Assembly (NCBI RefSeq): GCF_032393985.1
Contig: NZ_CP135918.1
Span: 6,139,724 to 6,203,723 of the forward strand
Direction of reading: 5' to 3'
Length of the DNA: 64,000 nt
Source of the DNA: Fischerella sp. JS2
GTDB taxonomy: Bacteria; Cyanobacteriota; Cyanobacteriia; Cyanobacteriales; Nostocaceae
Shown: positions 9,381-18,079 of the stretch, piece by piece
Layout of the letters: each line of letters begins with the position of its first letter
Position numbering within the stretch: position 1 is the stretch's first letter
Program-made: the position numbers and the translations under genes
The notes under the pieces: generated by a model
Databases searched by the model: none
The model's input: only the letters and a program-made list of their open reading frames with translations
Told to the model about the DNA's origin: nothing

Positions 9381-10646
9381 TTAAACAGATGCCATCAAGG
9401 AAACTTGATTTTCTGGAAGATTGGGGCGAATTGGTTCTACATGTCCTTTCAAAGCACTTGTCATGAGGCGATGCAATCGTGCAACTTCATTGTGGATGTT
9501 AAAATCTGTCTCTACTTTAGCTCTACCTGCTGTGCTAAATTTTGCTCGAAGCAGATGATTACTCAGTAATTTCCCTATCCGCTCCGCTAGTATATTGGGT
9601 TCACCAGGTGGAACAAGGTAGCCATTTACGCCATTTTCTACTAATTCACTGATGCCTGCTATCTGGGTAGCCACCACAGGCACACCAGCTGCCATTGCTT
9701 CCATTAATACTACTGGTATTCCTTCAGCAAAGCTAGACATTACAAAAATATCTGTTTGCTGGAAATAGGTGCGTACCTCAGCCTGAGATTTATAACCAAC
9801 AAAATTGACGTTTGGAGTTAATCCCAACTCGACGGTCAATTGTTCTAACTTTTGACGGTCTGGGCCATCGCCGACGATTGTTAAAATGATATTTGCATGA
9901 GTTTGTTTTAATAAAGTTAAGCTTTCCAGTAATATTGGTAATCCTTTCGCCTCCGCCAACCGCCCCACAAACAGTAGGTGTTTTCCTGATTCGTTGTGAG
10001 AAACCACATCAAACAATGCTGGGTCTATACCACAATGAATGATATGCATTTGCTTCCACTTTTCAATAGGTGCAAAAATCATTCCTTGACTACGAGCATA
10101 GTAACTTATGCAACATACAAATAGCGATCGCTTGATTTTTTCGTCCAACCGCCATTGATAGGCACGCAAGAAAATATACGGCCCATGAAGTGTAAAACTG
10201 TACGTAAAACCACCTATTTGGGCAGCCAACATGGCAACAGTACCACTCGCTTCGGCAATGTGGTTATGTAGATGATTAATTTGTCTTTTTTTAATTTCTT
10301 GAGCCAGAGTACCTGCTTCTAAGAAGTAGAAAAATTGATATAAGCCACCCCGAAACCCTGGCTGACTGGTTGTGAATGCAAGTTTGATTGCCTTGAGATA
10401 TCTTTTGGGGGAAGCCAGCAGTAAACTCAGATGTGCCAAAAGCAAATAAATGGGGTTTGGGGGGAGAATGTAGAAAGTGCGATCGCGTTCTTGTTTCTGT
10501 TCTGGCCCAACCATATGTCTATCATGTGTGCGGCGAACGGAGAATGTGTGTACATCCACACCCATTTCTCGCAGGGTTATAACTTCTCTCTGGATATATG
10601 TATCTGTTGCTCTAGGATATTCTCCAGTTAAGTAAGCAATACGCAT
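9381..10646 (-). CDS. glycosyltransferase family 4
   Basis: A 421-residue GT-B fold enzyme resembling colanic-acid/exopolysaccharide GT4 transferases. The N-terminal domain starts MRIAYLTGEYPRATDTYIQR. The donor-binding C-terminal domain has HLLFVGRLAEAKGLPILLES (about 223-242), FAEGIPVVLMEAMAAGVPVV and a following GYLVPPGEPN. The E-x7-E signature (EGIPVVLME) binds the sugar nucleotide. It should add one sugar to the lipid-linked repeat unit; donor and acceptor are unknown. A GAGG lies about 8 bases before the ATG. It sits between the epimerase and flippase genes. Confidence 0.92.
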   Translation of the reverse strand: MRIAYLTGEYPRATDTYIQREVITLREMGVDVHTFSVRRTHDRHMVGPEQKQERDRTFYILPPNPIYLLLAHLSLLLASPKRYLKAIKLAFTTSQPGFRGGLYQFFYFLEAGTLAQEIKKRQINHLHNHIAEASGTVAMLAAQIGGFTYSFTLHGPYIFLRAYQWRLDEKIKRSLFVCCISYYARSQGMIFAPIEKWKQMHIIHCGIDPALFDVVSHNESGKHLLFVGRLAEAKGLPILLESLTLLKQTHANIILTIVGDGPDRQKLEQLTVELGLTPNVNFVGYKSQAEVRTYFQQTDIFVMSSFAEGIPVVLMEAMAAGVPVVATQIAGISELVENGVNGYLVPPGEPNILAERIGKLLSNHLLRAKFSTAGRAKVETDFNIHNEVARLHRLMTSALKGHVEPIRPNLPENQVSLMASV

Positions 10647-10730
10647 AAAATCGACCTCATGATAAAGGAAGATAGGGAAAGGGTAAAGGGGAAAGGAAAC
10701 CCTATATTTAAATCATGTTTCTAATGGGTA

Positions 10731-11744
10731 TTAGACATGCAACAGATCGGCATCGCTACAACTACGTTCTAAAGCACTAACAAATGAATACTTTGGTTTC
10801 CAGTGCAATACTTGCTGGGCGCGAGTGTTGCTATAGTGTAAAGGCTTGAAGCGGGCGTGTAATCTTGCTGGTATAAGAATGTGAGGTAGCTGCATCTTAC
10901 CGACTAAAAGTAATTGATTACACAGCCAAATTGAATGAGCCAGCGCACGCATTACCGTCCAGTTAATGGTAATAGTACTAGGTGCATATGACATAAATTT
11001 TACTAACTTTTCTGCATATATACTCTGTGTTGGCAAATCGTCATCAACAATATTCAGAGTTTGACCAATCGCTTCATCACATTGGGCAGCTGTAACAATC
11101 GCTTCTGCACAGTTTTCTACATAAACCAGAGGCATTTCGGCGTTAGCACCGATGCGAATCCAAAAGCGATCGCTGACTTTAGCACCAACAAGGGCATTCC
11201 ACAAATGTCCTCGCCCGTAAATCATCCCAGGGCGGAGAATTGTCACCTTTGCGCCATGTTTAGCCTCAAAGTCACGCACAATCTGTTCTTGCATCAGCTT
11301 CGTTTGGGCGTAGACATCCCGTACTAGAGGTTCGCACTCAATCGGCGAATCTTCAGTGATGGTTGCACCAGACTTTATTCGCAGGTAATCAAATACTGAA
11401 AAGGAACTAACAGCTACTAGTCGCAACACCCCTGATACAACCATTGCCTTCAGTAATTTCTCTGTCACCACCACATTACTGGCATACTGAGTAGCAAAGT
11501 CGCCCTTTGTAGCTCCCGCTATGTGTAATACCACATCTACACCCTGCAATGCATTAACTAGGTGATCTAACTTTTGTTCCTGTAAATCTATACGCACTAA
11601 TTCCAATCCTGGATGATTGCACCAGGGCAGATTTTTATTACTTGTTTGTCTTACGACAGCGCGCACCTGCAACCCACGTCGCAGTGCCTCAGCAACAGTA
11701 TACTGCCCAAGGAAACCAGATGCCCCTGTTATCAGTAGTTTCAT
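10731..11744 (-). CDS. NAD(P)-dependent epimerase/dehydratase (extended SDR)
   Basis: A 337-residue extended SDR. The Rossmann motif TGASGFLG is at the N-terminus, and the catalytic YAQTK (Tyr-x3-Lys) lies around residues 145-149 after SSFSVFDYL. Members make or modify nucleotide sugars (epimerisation, dehydration, reduction). The product here is unknown but the locus context points to a precursor for the polysaccharide. ATG 11744 (MKLLITGASG) is preferred over an in-frame GTG six bases upstream because it places the beta-1 strand at the usual distance from the N-terminus. A 341-bp repeat-bearing space separates it from the Gfo/Idh/MocA gene. Confidence 0.9.
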   Translation of the reverse strand: MKLLITGASGFLGQYTVAEALRRGLQVRAVVRQTSNKNLPWCNHPGLELVRIDLQEQKLDHLVNALQGVDVVLHIAGATKGDFATQYASNVVVTEKLLKAMVVSGVLRLVAVSSFSVFDYLRIKSGATITEDSPIECEPLVRDVYAQTKLMQEQIVRDFEAKHGAKVTILRPGMIYGRGHLWNALVGAKVSDRFWIRIGANAEMPLVYVENCAEAIVTAAQCDEAIGQTLNIVDDDLPTQSIYAEKLVKFMSYAPSTITINWTVMRALAHSIWLCNQLLLVGKMQLPHILIPARLHARFKPLHYSNTRAQQVLHWKPKYSFVSALERSCSDADLLHV

Positions 11745-11869
11745 ATACACATAGTCTCAGTACTATTTACAAACTTATGTTTAATGTGAATTGAAGAAGC
11801 AATATAAGGGTTTTTTGGCAATTGTCCAAAGTTTGATTTTGATTAGCGAACACTGTCTTGAAAAGCTTT

Positions 11870-11937
11870 GAGGTTCCCTCCGGGACGCTGCGCGTAGGCG
11901 CGTAAGCGACTTCTCGTAAGAGTACGGAGGAAACCTC
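11870..11937. repeat. dispersed palindromic repeat (CCGGGACGCTGCG / GCGTAGGCGCG type)
   Basis: The ends GAGGTTCCCTCC and GGAGGAAACCTC are inverted copies with one mismatch. The inside carries the CGGGA...GCGTAGGCGCGTAAGCG pattern seen in several other gaps of this window (near 14372, 28693, 38520-38670, 45330). This is a typical short interspersed repeat of Nostocales genomes. Confidence 0.65.
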
Positions 11938-11982
11938 CGCACCCTAGCCTTAAGCCACTCCGTGTCTACAAACTTTTCGCAG

Positions 11983-12021
11983 ATGAACACAGATAGATTA
12001 TCGGTGTGTATCTGTGTTCAT
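11983..12021. repeat. 13-bp inverted repeat of the ATGAACACAGAT family
   Basis: ATGAACACAGATA (11983-11995) and TATCTGTGTTCAT (12009-12021) are perfect inverted copies around a 13-base loop. Related sequence occurs at 44264-44298 and 45261-45325. Confidence 0.7.
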
Positions 12022-12085
12022 TGGTGGTCGATTTCTAAAACGTAAACTTTAGCGCAGTTCTAATTCACATCAGATACTTAAAAAC

Positions 12086-13312
12086 TTATTTTGCCCAAGG
12101 CATTGGTTCAATAGACTCAAATGTAGTAGTTAATTTATAAGGAGAGCCTGTATCTAGGGAATTTTGAATTGCTAGTACAATTTCATTGTTGTGCAAACAA
12201 AACTCAGGCGATAATCGGCAAGGTCGCTTTTCAACCATTGCAGCTGCCATATCTGCCACACCTCGACAAAAATCCATACGCTGAGCGCCTTTATGCCCAA
12301 GGTAGGGAGCAGGCTTGACTAAGGGATAATTTTGCTTCCAAACGCCTTCTAGTCTCTTGCGGCGAATATTAATACTGCGTCGGATATATACTGGCGCTCC
12401 ATAATACCAAGAATCATGAATGCCGAGTATACCTGTATCACCAATAATTCTTAAAGAGTGGTCATGGGGTGCAACAATACTGCAAGTTAGTCTGGCAACT
12501 ACACCAGAGGCGAACTGAATGCAAGCTACAGAAAAGTCTGGAGCTTTCACATCTAATGGTATATCAGTTTGTTTATCTGGAATCAGACAGGATGAAAAAG
12601 CACTAACTAATTGTGCAGGCCCAAAGAATGCAGTCAGCCATGTCACATAGTAGCCAGCATGTTCTAAAGTACAGCCAACTTCAAACTCATCTTTATAAGG
12701 CCAAGGAGTACCAGATTCACTCACCCATTTTTTGTAAGGCATAAGGTGGACTAGTCCGTCGTCCATTTCAGCATAGACAAGTCGAACTGTACCAATCTGA
12801 TTTTCTCGCAGTGCTTTCCAAATTGTCTGAGCTGTTTCACTTAACAAACTGCATGGTGCTGAGGAAAGATATAAACCCTGCTGTTGGGCTAATTTGACTA
12901 ATTCCTCAGCTTGCCACATCTGCATTGCTAGAGGTTTCTCTGAATAAACATGTTTACCAGCTGCTAAACAAGCTTGAGAAACACAGTAGTGACTGCTAGG
13001 ATTAGTTAAATTTAAGACAATATCAACTTCTTCATCATCCAGAAGTTCTGTGAGGGAACTGTATACACGAGGAATAGCATAATATGCAGCCAACTTGTAT
13101 GCACGCTCGCTGATTCGATCCATTACCCCTACTATCTGTAATTGTGGATGCAGTGAAAGTGTTTTCAGGTAGTAATCTGCTACATAGCCACAGCCAACAA
13201 TCGCAATGGATTTTCTATATTGCCCATCAACACTCATAGAGTTGGATTTGAGCTTGGCTTCCCTCGGTTTGCTGACAAAATTAGCAGCTTTGGTCAAAGT
13301 CTTAACCAACAT
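12086..13312 (-). CDS. Gfo/Idh/MocA-family oxidoreductase
   Basis: A 408-residue protein with an N-terminal Rossmann domain (IAIVGCGYVADYYLKTL, about 36-52), the family hallmark SEKPLAM near residue 120 and a C-terminal substrate domain. Family members oxidise or reduce sugars and nucleotide sugars with NAD(P), for example in making unusual sugars for surface glycans. The first 30 residues before the fold are basic and not conserved. The start is convincing: AAGGAG lies 8 bases upstream, and the ATG overlaps the stop of the preceding glycosyltransferase (TAATG), so translation is probably coupled. Substrate unknown. Confidence 0.9.
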   Translation of the reverse strand: MLVKTLTKAANFVSKPREAKLKSNSMSVDGQYRKSIAIVGCGYVADYYLKTLSLHPQLQIVGVMDRISERAYKLAAYYAIPRVYSSLTELLDDEEVDIVLNLTNPSSHYCVSQACLAAGKHVYSEKPLAMQMWQAEELVKLAQQQGLYLSSAPCSLLSETAQTIWKALRENQIGTVRLVYAEMDDGLVHLMPYKKWVSESGTPWPYKDEFEVGCTLEHAGYYVTWLTAFFGPAQLVSAFSSCLIPDKQTDIPLDVKAPDFSVACIQFASGVVARLTCSIVAPHDHSLRIIGDTGILGIHDSWYYGAPVYIRRSINIRRKRLEGVWKQNYPLVKPAPYLGHKGAQRMDFCRGVADMAAAMVEKRPCRLSPEFCLHNNEIVLAIQNSLDTGSPYKLTTTFESIEPMPWAK

Positions 13313-14307
13313 TAAAATGCTCCTTTGTATTCCACAATTTTTGACTGTCGTTTTAATAGCTTGAGTAAGTAAAATTGGCTCTGACCAACTAATTGAGGGT
13401 ACTTACCTAAAATACAAAATAAGCCGTAGGCGATCGCATCTTTTGGAGCAAAACCTCTACACCTTGTATACTTGTAGGCTCGGTAGCCAGAAAAAAGATA
13501 AGCTACTAGTAGCAACAGTATGCTTAATCCATGAGTTGGGAAGAAAGTAGCGATCGCCAACAAAGGCAAAACCAAACTCCATACCCAAATTCGCAAACTT
13601 TCTTTTAGCCAATGTCGTTCGGGACTTCGACCGTGTAGCCAAGCACCTTCTGCATAACCATAACCACTGCGAACTGAGCGTTTCCACCACTGACCAAAAC
13701 GAGTCATTTGCCCATCATGCCATGTCATGTCTGCATCAACACGTAGAATCTTGCCACCAGCTTGGCGTAGGCGCACACACAGTTCTGGTTCCTCGCCTGC
13801 AATCAATGATGAGTTGAAACCTCCTACATTTTTAAAAGCTTCTACCCTGATCATGGAATCACCTCCGCAGGCTTTAGCCTCACCTACAGGAGTATTCCAT
13901 TCAATATCTAACAGGCAGTTGTAGATAGAGTCTTCTGCAAATTCCTCCCGACGACGACCACAGACTACCACAACTTCAGGAGAAGTATCTAATTCAGATG
14001 CTGCTCTTTCTAACCATCCCTCGACAATCCAACAGTCTCCATCTACAAACTGCACATATTCAACTTCTGGCTTGACTTGCAATAGATACTCAAATCCAGC
14101 ATTTCTAGCACGACCTGCGGTAAAGGGAATAGATAAATCGAGTTCCACAACATGAACGCCAAGAAAACGAGCCAACGCTACACTTGTATCTGTTGATCCA
14201 GAATCAACATAGACAACAGTTATTCCTTTTCCAATCGCTGATAGCAAGCATTGGTGAAGACGTTTTCCTTCGTTACGTCCAATGACAACAACTCCAATTA
14301 AGTGCAA
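13312..14307 (-). CDS. glycosyltransferase family 2 with C-terminal membrane segments
   Basis: A 331-residue GT-A enzyme. The nucleotide-binding start is GVVVIGRNEG, then VYVDSGSTDTS and the metal-binding VDGDC near residue 90, with GEEPELCVRLR as the acceptor-side motif. Two or three hydrophobic segments follow in the last 100 residues, placing it at the membrane. A TTG at 14307 is chosen as start because AGGAG lies 8-9 bases before it and the protein then begins MHLIGVVV, as expected. An upstream in-frame GTG at 14361 lies in a repeat and has no ribosome site. Its stop overlaps the ATG of the oxidoreductase. Confidence 0.88.
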   Translation of the reverse strand: MHLIGVVVIGRNEGKRLHQCLLSAIGKGITVVYVDSGSTDTSVALARFLGVHVVELDLSIPFTAGRARNAGFEYLLQVKPEVEYVQFVDGDCWIVEGWLERAASELDTSPEVVVVCGRRREEFAEDSIYNCLLDIEWNTPVGEAKACGGDSMIRVEAFKNVGGFNSSLIAGEEPELCVRLRQAGGKILRVDADMTWHDGQMTRFGQWWKRSVRSGYGYAEGAWLHGRSPERHWLKESLRIWVWSLVLPLLAIATFFPTHGLSILLLLVAYLFSGYRAYKYTRCRGFAPKDAIAYGLFCILGKYPQLVGQSQFYLLKLLKRQSKIVEYKGAF

Positions 14308-14429
14308 ATTTGTATCTCCTATTTCATGAACCACCAAGACGCCAAGAGTCAAAACACACACTCTGCGTTCCTACCCTGCGGGAAGCCGAAGTGCCTAATG
14401 CGGAAACCTCTGCAAACCTCTGCGTTTAA

Positions 14430-15734
14430 TCAAATATTTTGGAAGCTGCCAAATGTTCGTTTCTTTTGTGGCTGTTTCAATAAAGCCGATTGCGGAGGGT
14501 GAAACACTAATATGTCATACTGAGTTTTTTTACTAAGAGTAAAAGCGATCGTAATAAACAAAACCCAATAAATATTAGGTTGATACAATAAACAACTTTC
14601 TGTAATATTATTGATAATCAAAAATATTAGATATGCTAAAGGCCAAATCTCTTCAGGTTTATTACTAGCATATCCGAATTTTAAAGCTTTAGCAAAAGTC
14701 ATGAAATAACAAATAAAAAATAACAACAAACCAACTAACCCGACATCAAGTGCGGTATCAATAAAGCCATTATGAGCATGAGGTGGAACCCAGCCAGTAC
14801 CAATTGCTTGAGTTACTTCAAATGCGTAATTACTTTTAGGAGCCCAAAATGCACCACGTCCATAGCCTAAGAATGGTCTTTCCATTAATCGATTTAATGC
14901 TATTTCCCAAATAATTGTCCTGCCTGTGATAGTTGGATCTCTGCCTAAACCTGTAATTAGTTCTACCCAATAAGTAAAAATGAGTAAAGAAATGCATCCT
15001 ACAAATAGAATTGTAATATCGAGGAAAATAACACTGACTTTTCCTCGCCAACGAAAATTTTTATAGAAACTAATGATTAATAAGAGTAGGAAAGAGAGAA
15101 CTAAAGAAGTTCTAGAAGTTGACAATAATATAAAAATTAATGATAAAGCAAAACCACCCCATCTGTATATCATTAAGCTATCTTTTGATAAAGATAAAAA
15201 AGCTAATGAACTTAAAACCATCAAGCTACCAAGATAATTTTTATGTCCATATACACCTTTCCAAGCTCCTGGGTGATCTACCCAATGCCTACCAATACCA
15301 GGAAATGCGTATACAAAAATGAAGCTCAGAAACATACCTATTAATAGAGTATAGGTAATAATTTTAATTTGCTCTTTAAAGCTAAATCTGATAGCAAAAT
15401 ATAAACTAAAAGTGGTCATCATCCAGATATCTCTAGCATTAAGTAAGGTATAGTCTGGAAACTCTGACCAGATAAATGAAAAATAAGCTAATACCGATAA
15501 TATAAAAAGTATTTTGTTACGATTAATGATCGCGATCGCATCTTGCCAAACCAGAAAAACAAGAAAGGTAAATATTCCCCAAAGTGAGAATCTGATAAAT
15601 GTGACAAAGATTTCAGGTAGAACTGTACCCATTGATTCAGGGCTAAATATTCCTGAGAAAAAACTTAAGCCTAAAATAAACAACCCTTTCTCAGCAACTT
15701 TTAGATATTTTTCGATAATTTTTTGATGATTCAT
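14430..15734 (-). CDS. O-antigen ligase/polymerase-like membrane protein (Wzy/RfaL family)
   Basis: About 434 residues with 10-12 hydrophobic segments. The large periplasmic loop region carries the family pattern RDPTITGRTIIWE, then YGRGAFW and HAHNGFIDTALDVGLVGLLL, which typify Wzy_C (PF04932) proteins. In a Wzx/Wzy pathway it would polymerise lipid-linked repeat units in the periplasm. ATG 15734 (MNHQKII) is preferred. The open frame continues 43 codons upstream, but that extension is translated from a heptanucleotide repeat and is not credible protein. C-terminal residues after the last helix are basic. It lies between two GT2 genes. Confidence 0.85.
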   Translation of the reverse strand: MNHQKIIEKYLKVAEKGLFILGLSFFSGIFSPESMGTVLPEIFVTFIRFSLWGIFTFLVFLVWQDAIAIINRNKILFILSVLAYFSFIWSEFPDYTLLNARDIWMMTTFSLYFAIRFSFKEQIKIITYTLLIGMFLSFIFVYAFPGIGRHWVDHPGAWKGVYGHKNYLGSLMVLSSLAFLSLSKDSLMIYRWGGFALSLIFILLSTSRTSLVLSFLLLLIISFYKNFRWRGKVSVIFLDITILFVGCISLLIFTYWVELITGLGRDPTITGRTIIWEIALNRLMERPFLGYGRGAFWAPKSNYAFEVTQAIGTGWVPPHAHNGFIDTALDVGLVGLLLFFICYFMTFAKALKFGYASNKPEEIWPLAYLIFLIINNITESCLLYQPNIYWVLFITIAFTLSKKTQYDILVFHPPQSALLKQPQKKRTFGSFQNI

Positions 15735-15781
15735 ATCATTTTGCTTGAAAACTGGTATTATTCGTCGAGATCGGTAATTGA

Positions 15782-15829
15782 TAATGGGTAATTGGTAATT
15801 GGTAATTGGTAATTGGTAATGGGTAATTA
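15782..15829. repeat. heptanucleotide tandem repeat (TAATTGG)n
   Basis: Four exact TAATTGG units flanked by TAATGGG variants, period 7, directly upstream of the polymerase start. Short tandem heptamers (STRR) are known from heterocystous cyanobacteria. Confidence 0.85.
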
Positions 15830-15984
15830 AGATACTAATAATTTTCCAATGCCTAATGCCCAAGCTTTATCTAGTAGGCAATTAGCCGGACTTGATATCA
15901 TTTAGTTTTATCTAAAGAAAGATAAATTTGGTTATATGTATATTTACAACATTGAGTTCGTATGATTAATTTTAATTCCTGTTT

Positions 15985-16044
15985 AACCTCACCCCGCCTT
16001 CGGCACCCCTCTCCTTACTAAGGAGAGGGGTAGGGGGTGAGGTT
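15985..16044. terminator. palindromic repeat with T-run, downstream of GT2 gene
   Basis: AACCTCACCCC at one end and GGGGTGAGGTT at the other enclose CCCCTCTCCTTACTAAGGAGAGGGG, giving a long imperfect foldback that ends in a T-run on the plus strand. A diverged copy lies at 54537-54600. It lies 14 bp beyond the stop of the minus-strand GT2 gene and could stop transcription, although it may simply be a repeat. Confidence 0.55.
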
Positions 16045-16057
16045 TTTTTAAACTTAA

Positions 16058-17272
16058 TTATGATATTTTGTCTCTTTCGGTACGAATCCATAGGCGTTGA
16101 GGCTGAACTAGAAAATTAAAATACACAGGAAGCTTCCAAAAAATATAGAAAGGAATTGTTAAAAGCTCGTGTAAAGGTAAGTCTTGATAGGCGAACTTAC
16201 TCCAAGCTATAAAGATTGATATCAAGAAACACAATCCAGAGAAGATAATTATGATTACTGGTATCCATGTTCCTGCTAGTACTCCATAAAGTAGAGAAAA
16301 GTTCATCAATACTGACCAAATCATTACTAACAAAGATAGAGGTGGTATGCATAAATCTAGAGCGCTGACCAACAAATCCAGCCTTTTTTGAGAGATTGCT
16401 TCTTTCAGCAACAGGGGAACGTAAGTCTGCATAATTTGCAAATGACCGTGTTCCCAGCGAGTCTTTTGGGTCTTGGCAGCTTGTAACTGCTGTGGTAAAT
16501 AGCCAGTAACTTTTGCTTCTAGACAAAATAGTGGTTTGTGTCCTGCAATCGTCAAATCCAAGCCTAGTTTTAAGTCTTCGACAATGTGACCGCTTGCGAG
16601 ATTGACTGAGCAAATGACTGACCAGGGGAAAGCCATGCCTGTACCATACAACAAGCAAGGCATTCCTAAGCGAGTTGAACCTAAAGGACGAACTAAGTTT
16701 TTGATGATGATCGAAAATTGAGAAACAAGGTCTTTTGATGAGTGAGAGTTTTTCTGTCTCAGCATTAAATAAGTAGCTTGCACTGGTCGGTTTGTGGCGA
16801 TCGCACATTCACTCAGTTGAGCGATCGCACCCGGATACACTGTACAATCGGCATCGATAATCACAACTACGTCTGGTGGTTCAAACTCTATAAACCGTAA
16901 GCCGTAGTCTAGAGCGTATCCTTTACCTTTACAGATGGAGTCATGGCGTTCAATCACTGTAGCACCTAGACTACGCGCAATCTCAGCTGTCGCATCACTA
17001 CAATTGTCGGCAATCACAATCAAACGGTCTTGTGCTTTTAACGCAGGCATGAGTTTTTCCAGCGTCGAACGAATCACAACTTCTTCATTATGTGCTGGCA
17101 CTAACACAGTAACTTGAGTATCTTGCCATTGATGGGTGCGATGCCAAGAAGCGATTGGTAACAAAGCAGCAGTACATTCAACTAGAAAAAATAGGCAGAT
17201 AATCAATAAAATTGAAGTGCTGATTAACAGAACAACACTACTAGACACAGCCAAAAGCTGACTAATTGACAT
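16058..17272 (-). CDS. glycosyltransferase family 2 (cellulose-synthase/PgaC-like, processive-type)
   Basis: A 404-residue membrane glycosyltransferase. An N-terminal hydrophobic helix (about 10-38) is followed by the GT2 domain: VTVLVPAHNEE, VIADNCSDATAEIA and the metal site IDADCTV (about 139-145). TRWEHGH (about 280) occupies the place of the QxxRW motif. Two or three membrane segments close the protein. Enzymes of this layout transfer sugars at the membrane and some make polymers. It follows the acyltransferase gene in the locus after 218 bp that contain a dispersed repeat. Donor unknown. Confidence 0.9.
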   Translation of the reverse strand: MSISQLLAVSSSVVLLISTSILLIICLFFLVECTAALLPIASWHRTHQWQDTQVTVLVPAHNEEVVIRSTLEKLMPALKAQDRLIVIADNCSDATAEIARSLGATVIERHDSICKGKGYALDYGLRFIEFEPPDVVVIIDADCTVYPGAIAQLSECAIATNRPVQATYLMLRQKNSHSSKDLVSQFSIIIKNLVRPLGSTRLGMPCLLYGTGMAFPWSVICSVNLASGHIVEDLKLGLDLTIAGHKPLFCLEAKVTGYLPQQLQAAKTQKTRWEHGHLQIMQTYVPLLLKEAISQKRLDLLVSALDLCIPPLSLLVMIWSVLMNFSLLYGVLAGTWIPVIIIIFSGLCFLISIFIAWSKFAYQDLPLHELLTIPFYIFWKLPVYFNFLVQPQRLWIRTERDKIS

Positions 17273-17298
17273 GACACTGCTACCTCTATGAGTGAGTG

Positions 17299-17377
17299 AT
17301 ATCTGTCTTGAAAATGGGTATAGGAATGTAAGGGTGTGGGGGTGTAGGACGAGTCAAATTTTCATTCCTTCGTTGTG
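17299..17377. repeat. dispersed repeat, compact copy
   Basis: The segment starts with ATATCTGTCTTGAAAATGGG and ends with AAATTTTCATTCCTTCGTTG. A second copy with the same ends, but about 75 bp longer, lies at 36902-37056. This copy sits just upstream of a GT2 gene. Confidence 0.7.
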
Positions 17378-17490
17378 GGCATAATTGCCCGTGGAGGTCT
17401 TGCACCAATGTCAGTAAGCCTCAAATCAGGATTAAAGGAATTAAAAAATCCTTTACCCTTTACCCTTTTCCCTTCTGCCCTCTCTGCCTT

Positions 17491-18048
17491 CTACTTAATA
17501 ATCTTTGCCGGAATACCAACTGCCGTTGCTCCTGCTGGGACATCGCATAAAACCACGGCATTAGCACCAATTCTGGCATAGTCACCAATGGTAACATTGC
17601 CTAATATTTTCGCACCAGCGCCAACTTCAACTCCTTTACCCAATCTAGGCGCATCATAGGGACGATCTGGGTAACGACTTCCTAGAGTAACTCCTTGACA
17701 AATTTGGCAGTCATCATCAATAGAGGCGTAGGCGTTGATGATGATTGTTCCTTGATGGTGAATAACAACACGACGACCAAGCTTTACTGTGTAAAGTAGT
17801 TCAATTCCGTAGTGATTGCGAATTCTGCGATATAGCATTAGATAGAGAATGCTAAAAGGTATTTGTAAGAGTTTGGGTTTGATTTTCTTACGCCAAACTC
17901 CAAAGCGGTGAACAGCAACACTGCGGAACCCAGGTAGAGTCCAATCACGCCCGTGGGCTATCCAGTCTTCTTTGATTTGTTGCCAGAGACTTAAACTCGT
18001 GTCTTCTGCTGGTTGTTTATTGGCTATCCAGTCTACTTGAACACTCAT
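17491..18048 (-). CDS. serine-acetyltransferase-like hexapeptide acyltransferase
   Basis: A 185-residue left-handed beta-helix acyltransferase. The repeats include VVIHHQGTIIINAYASI, then CQICQGVTLG, GVEVGAGAKILGNVTIGDYA and ARIGANAVVLCDVP, ending in AVGIPAKIIK as in SAT/CysE-type enzymes. The N-terminal helical part is shorter than in CysE. In this setting it most likely O- or N-acetylates a sugar of the repeat unit. ATG 18048 is chosen because the 56 upstream codons overlap the end of the methyltransferase gene and are not conserved-looking. It lies 31 bp after the methyltransferase stop. Confidence 0.85.
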   Translation of the reverse strand: MSVQVDWIANKQPAEDTSLSLWQQIKEDWIAHGRDWTLPGFRSVAVHRFGVWRKKIKPKLLQIPFSILYLMLYRRIRNHYGIELLYTVKLGRRVVIHHQGTIIINAYASIDDDCQICQGVTLGSRYPDRPYDAPRLGKGVEVGAGAKILGNVTIGDYARIGANAVVLCDVPAGATAVGIPAKIIK

Positions 18049-18079
18049 GGTTTCGGTAATTGTTAATTGGTAAATGTTC

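Larger units (their letters stand above)
11745..12085. other. intergenic space with two palindromic repeats
   Basis: This gap inside the polysaccharide locus holds two foldback repeats (11870-11937 and 11983-12021) and no credible gene. A 69-codon minus-strand frame over the repeats encodes low-complexity repeat translation only. Confidence 0.6.

Noticed and set aside
11781-11990. Minus-strand 69-codon frame
   Set aside because: It is a translation of the foldback repeat at 11870-11937 and has no ribosome site.
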